Source of the DNA: Burkholderiales bacterium
GTDB lineage: Bacteria > Pseudomonadota > Gammaproteobacteria > Burkholderiales > Burkholderiaceae_C
DNA length: 15,775 nt
Direction: 5' to 3'
Assembly: GCA_947462175.1 (NCBI GenBank)
Contig: CANHOE010000018.1
Location: forward strand, 1 to 15,775
Shown: in pieces, positions 13,808-15,775 of the stretch
Layout: every line of letters begins with the position of its first letter
How positions within the stretch are numbered: the first letter of the stretch is position 1
Notes under the pieces: model-generated
What the model was told of the DNA's origin: nothing
Databases searched by the model: none
What the model saw: only the letters and a program-made list of their open reading frames with translations
Made by a program: the position numbers and the translations under genes

Positions 13808-14611
13808 TCACAGCGAGAGCTCCACCACGCGCGTTCCCACTGGCGTGCCGGTGACAACCTGACCGTTATCGGTACGCACGCGCGCAGTCTGACCTTCGAT
13901 GCCGGGCGTCAGTGCCTGTCCGTTGCCGGCGACGCTGAAGCCTGGCCCACTGGCCATTACCTTGACTGAATCGCCGGCGGCGAACCACATCCGCGGCTTG
14001 AGATCGGTCTGTCGCAGGCCCCGTCCCGCCGTCAGCGGGCGTGTCAGCACGCGACCGACGGCCAGCGCGGTGTTGATCACCACGGGCGCGTTGTCTTCGG
14101 CGAAGTCGACCTCGGCGATGCGCAGGTCGTCCTCGCGCAATGTGGCTCCAGACGGCAGCGGTACTGCTGCGACCAGTGCCTGCCCGAACACGCGCACGGT
14201 CACTGGAAGATAGACATTCCATGGCTTGCTGCCCTGTGCACACCGCAGCCCGATGCGAGCCTTCCCCCACAACCTCACGCCTGGCGGCAGGTATGGCTCA
14301 ATGCGCTGACAAGGCGCGAGCTTCAGTCTCGGGTCCAGCGCGCCGACTTTCACCTCGAATCGAAGCGGCTTGTCAGGGTTGCGTCCGCTTTCTGCGGGCT
14401 CTGCGGGGGCGTTGATTTGCGAGAGTGCTGTCTGCTGTGTGGCATGCAGCGCCAGCTCACGCACCTGTTCCATCAGCGCGGAATCGACCGTCGCTTCGGC
14501 CGTGTCCTGGGCTGCGGAGTGCAGAGGCAAGCCCAGCGTCAGCATGCTGGAAAGCAGCAGCGCACCGCAGCGGATGGCATGCGCAGAGATTCGGAACAGA
14601 CGGAATTTCAT
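13808..14611 (-). CDS. flgA: Flagellar P-ring assembly chaperone FlgA
   Basis: Periplasmic chaperone needed for assembly of the FlgI P-ring around the flagellar rod. The protein has 267 residues. A signal peptide is visible: MKFRLFR, then a hydrophobic stretch (about 16-30) ending HSAA before QDTAEA. The middle domain (FEVKVGALDPRLKLAPC, then LWGKARIGLRC) has Cys101 and Cys124, the usual FlgA cysteine pair. The C-terminal SAF domain is seen in VPLPSGATLREDDL, GRVLTRPLTAGRGLRQTDL and GDSVKVMASGPGFSVAGNGQ, ending TPVGTRVVELSL. It is divergent from flgB with a 130 bp gap and is followed by flgM and the flgN-like gene, the standard betaproteobacterial arrangement. The start at 14611 is set by the signal peptide; the Shine-Dalgarno is weak. 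Confidence 0.95.
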   Translation of the reverse strand: MKFRLFRISAHAIRCGALLLSSMLTLGLPLHSAAQDTAEATVDSALMEQVRELALHATQQTALSQINAPAEPAESGRNPDKPLRFEVKVGALDPRLKLAPCQRIEPYLPPGVRLWGKARIGLRCAQGSKPWNVYLPVTVRVFGQALVAAVPLPSGATLREDDLRIAEVDFAEDNAPVVINTALAVGRVLTRPLTAGRGLRQTDLKPRMWFAAGDSVKVMASGPGFSVAGNGQALTPGIEGQTARVRTDNGQVVTGTPVGTRVVELSL

Positions 14612-14741
14612 GCCTGCACTCTAGGCACGACCCCTTGTGTCGCAGGCCACGAAATGACGGTGAATCCCGCGCTTGTTTCCGCTTATGTTGGCGCCGGGGC
14701 CTCCAGACAATGACTGCACAGCCAGCCTTCGGGAGTGACCC

Positions 14742-15158
14742 ATGCTGAACCAGCTCACTAGCAACATCGATTTCCAGGGCCAGGCCTTGAGCCTGCGGGC
14801 TGAGCGTCAGCGGCTGATCGCGAGCAACATCGCCAACGCCGACACCCCAGGCTATGTGTCGCGAGACATGAATTTTTCGCAGGCGCTGCGCGACGCCACC
14901 GGCGGCCAGCGCTCCGGCGTCGGGACCGTCGGGCGACTGGACACCACTCAGCCTGGTCACATCGCCGGCAGCGGCGCCTCGCCGGCTGCAGCGAACCTGT
15001 TGTATTCGAATGTCAGCCAGACCAGCCTCGACAACAACACGGTCGACATGGACCGCGAGCGCGCGAGCTTCGTCGACAACTCGGTCAAGTACGAGGCCAC
15101 GCTGACCTTCGTCAACAGCTCTGTTCGCGGCATGCTTGACGCGATCAAGGGAGGTTGA
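14742..15158 (+). CDS. flgB: Flagellar basal-body rod protein FlgB
   Basis: Proximal rod component of the flagellar basal body, exported by the flagellar type III system without a cleaved signal. The 138 residues match the usual length. The N-terminal rod motif is clear (LRAERQRLIASNIANADTPG, then YVSRDMNFSQAL), and the C-terminal helix has DNNTVDMDRERASFVDNSVK and YEATLTFVNSSVRGMLDAI. GGGAG seven bases upstream supports ATG 14742. It is first in flgBCD; its stop is just before the flgC start. The 130 bp upstream, shared with divergent flgA, must hold its promoter, but I see no convincing sigma-28 or sigma-54 site there. Confidence 0.96.
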   Translation: MLNQLTSNIDFQGQALSLRAERQRLIASNIANADTPGYVSRDMNFSQALRDATGGQRSGVGTVGRLDTTQPGHIAGSGASPAAANLLYSNVSQTSLDNNTVDMDRERASFVDNSVKYEATLTFVNSSVRGMLDAIKGG

Positions 15159-15160
15159 TC

Positions 15161-15577
15161 ATGAGCATGATGAACATCTTCAATGTGGCGGGTAGCGCAA
15201 CCAGCGCGCAGAGCCAGCGGTTGAACATCGTCGCGTCGAACCTGGCCAACGCCGACACCGTCGCCGGGCCTGATGGCAAGTCCTACAAGGCACGGCAAGT
15301 GACTTTCCAGACCCAGTTGATGGGGACTGTCGGCGGCAATGCTGGTGCCGCTGGTGTCACGGTGAGCAACATCTCCGAAGACCAGACGCCAGGACGTCGT
15401 GTGCTTGACCCCAAGCACCCTAGCGCTGACGCCGATGGCTACGTGACCTACAGCAATGTCAATGCGGTGGAGGAGATGGTCAACATGATCTCGGCCTCGC
15501 GCTCATACCAGAACAACGTCGAGGTCATGAACACCGCGAAGACGCTGCTGCTCAAGACCTTGCAGATGGGCAGCTGA
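15161..15577 (+). CDS. flgC: Flagellar basal-body rod protein FlgC
   Basis: Second proximal rod component, exported by the flagellar type III apparatus. From ATG 15161 it has 138 residues. The N-terminal motif AGSATSAQSQRLNIVASNLA and NADTVAGPDGKSYKARQV, with the C-terminal DPKHPSADADGYVTYSNVN and EEMVNMISASRSYQNNVEV, are diagnostic of FlgC. The start is fixed by a strong GGAGG six bases upstream; a TTG at 15155 overlaps the flgB stop but has no spacing for that site. Gap to flgB is 2 bp. Confidence 0.96.
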   Translation: MSMMNIFNVAGSATSAQSQRLNIVASNLANADTVAGPDGKSYKARQVTFQTQLMGTVGGNAGAAGVTVSNISEDQTPGRRVLDPKHPSADADGYVTYSNVNAVEEMVNMISASRSYQNNVEVMNTAKTLLLKTLQMGS

Positions 15578-15606
15578 GCCCGTCGCAGCCACCGAGGACA
15601 CCTTCC

Positions 15607-15775
15607 ATGGCCATCGATTTCTCGACCCTCAACAAGCCGTCCACCCATGTGGCGAGCGGCACCTCATCGTCGTCTGGAACTTTGGCCGCGGATGATCCTG
15701 GCTCACAGGATCGCTTCCTGAAGCTGTTGATCACGCAGATACAGAACCAGGATCCGCTCAGCCCGATGGACAACG
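15607..15775 (+). CDS. flgD: Flagellar hook-cap protein FlgD, N-terminal part (cut by window edge)
   Basis: Scaffold that caps the growing hook and directs polymerisation of FlgE. Only the first 56 residues are inside the window. After a Ser/Thr-rich start (MAIDFSTLNKPSTHVASGTS) comes DRFLKLLITQIQNQDPLSPM, the conserved N-terminal signature of FlgD. GAGGA eight bases before the ATG supports the start. It follows flgC by 29 bp in the same direction; the rest of the rod/hook operon presumably continues to the right. Confidence 0.92.
   Translation, partial: MAIDFSTLNKPSTHVASGTSSSSGTLAADDPGSQDRFLKLLITQIQNQDPLSPMDN

Noticed and set aside
14622..14640. Sigma-54-like GGCACG...TTG upstream of flgB
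   Set aside because: The spacing from GG is 11 rather than 10 bases and the GC of the -12 element is GT, so it does not fit the sigma-54 consensus.

Overview
The window is high-GC chromosomal DNA of a betaproteobacterium, most likely of the order Burkholderiales. The evidence is a PhaZ1-type intracellular polyhydroxybutyrate (PHB) depolymerase of the Ralstonia kind, an RnfB/RsxB-like ferredoxin without a membrane anchor, an aminotransferase divergent from uvrB, and a flgN-flgM-flgA gene set divergent from flgBCD. Genus cannot be fixed from sequence alone. I see no rRNA, tRNA, insertion sequence, prophage or CRISPR array. The DNA is dense, ordinary core-type gene space, and no gap between genes exceeds 300 bases.

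Layout. (1) Positions 1-3133, minus strand: phaZ, then rsxB, then a B12-binding/radical SAM protein that runs off the left edge. The genes lie 4 bp apart and then overlap by one base, so they probably form one operon. Upstream of phaZ is a leader with a TGC-rich dyad (PhaR-like), a candidate -10 and a strong leader hairpin. (2) 3360-4619, minus strand: an AspC/TyrB-type aminotransferase with its own terminator, divergent from uvrB (4758-6869, plus strand). (3) 6879-11244, minus strand: an LpxH-like metallophosphoesterase, polyphosphate kinase (ppk1), a SixA-type phosphohistidine phosphatase and a secreted SOUL-family protein. The first three are coupled by an ATGA overlap and a 4 bp gap. (4) 11340-12859, plus strand: an AI-2E-family permease overlapping a small DUF2846 lipoprotein. 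(5) 12885-15775: a flagellar cluster with flgA, flgM and a flgN-like gene on the minus strand, and flgB, flgC and the start of flgD on the plus strand.

How the genes work together. The first block combines storage-polymer mobilisation (PhaZ) with a soluble-looking iron-sulfur protein that could feed electrons to the neighbouring radical SAM enzyme; that partnership is inference. The third block joins polyphosphate synthesis, which proceeds through a phosphohistidine enzyme intermediate, to a predicted phosphohistidine phosphatase. In the flagellar block a near-consensus sigma-28 promoter sits between flgA and flgM, so the anti-sigma factor gene would be re-expressed as a late gene. FlgBC and FlgD begin the rod and hook-cap operon.

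No clearly undescribed system is visible. The best leads are the coupled RsxB/B12-radical SAM pair behind phaZ, the phaZ leader (dyad, hairpin and CsrA-like GGA sites), the basic tail on PhaZ, and the ppk1-sixA coupling.
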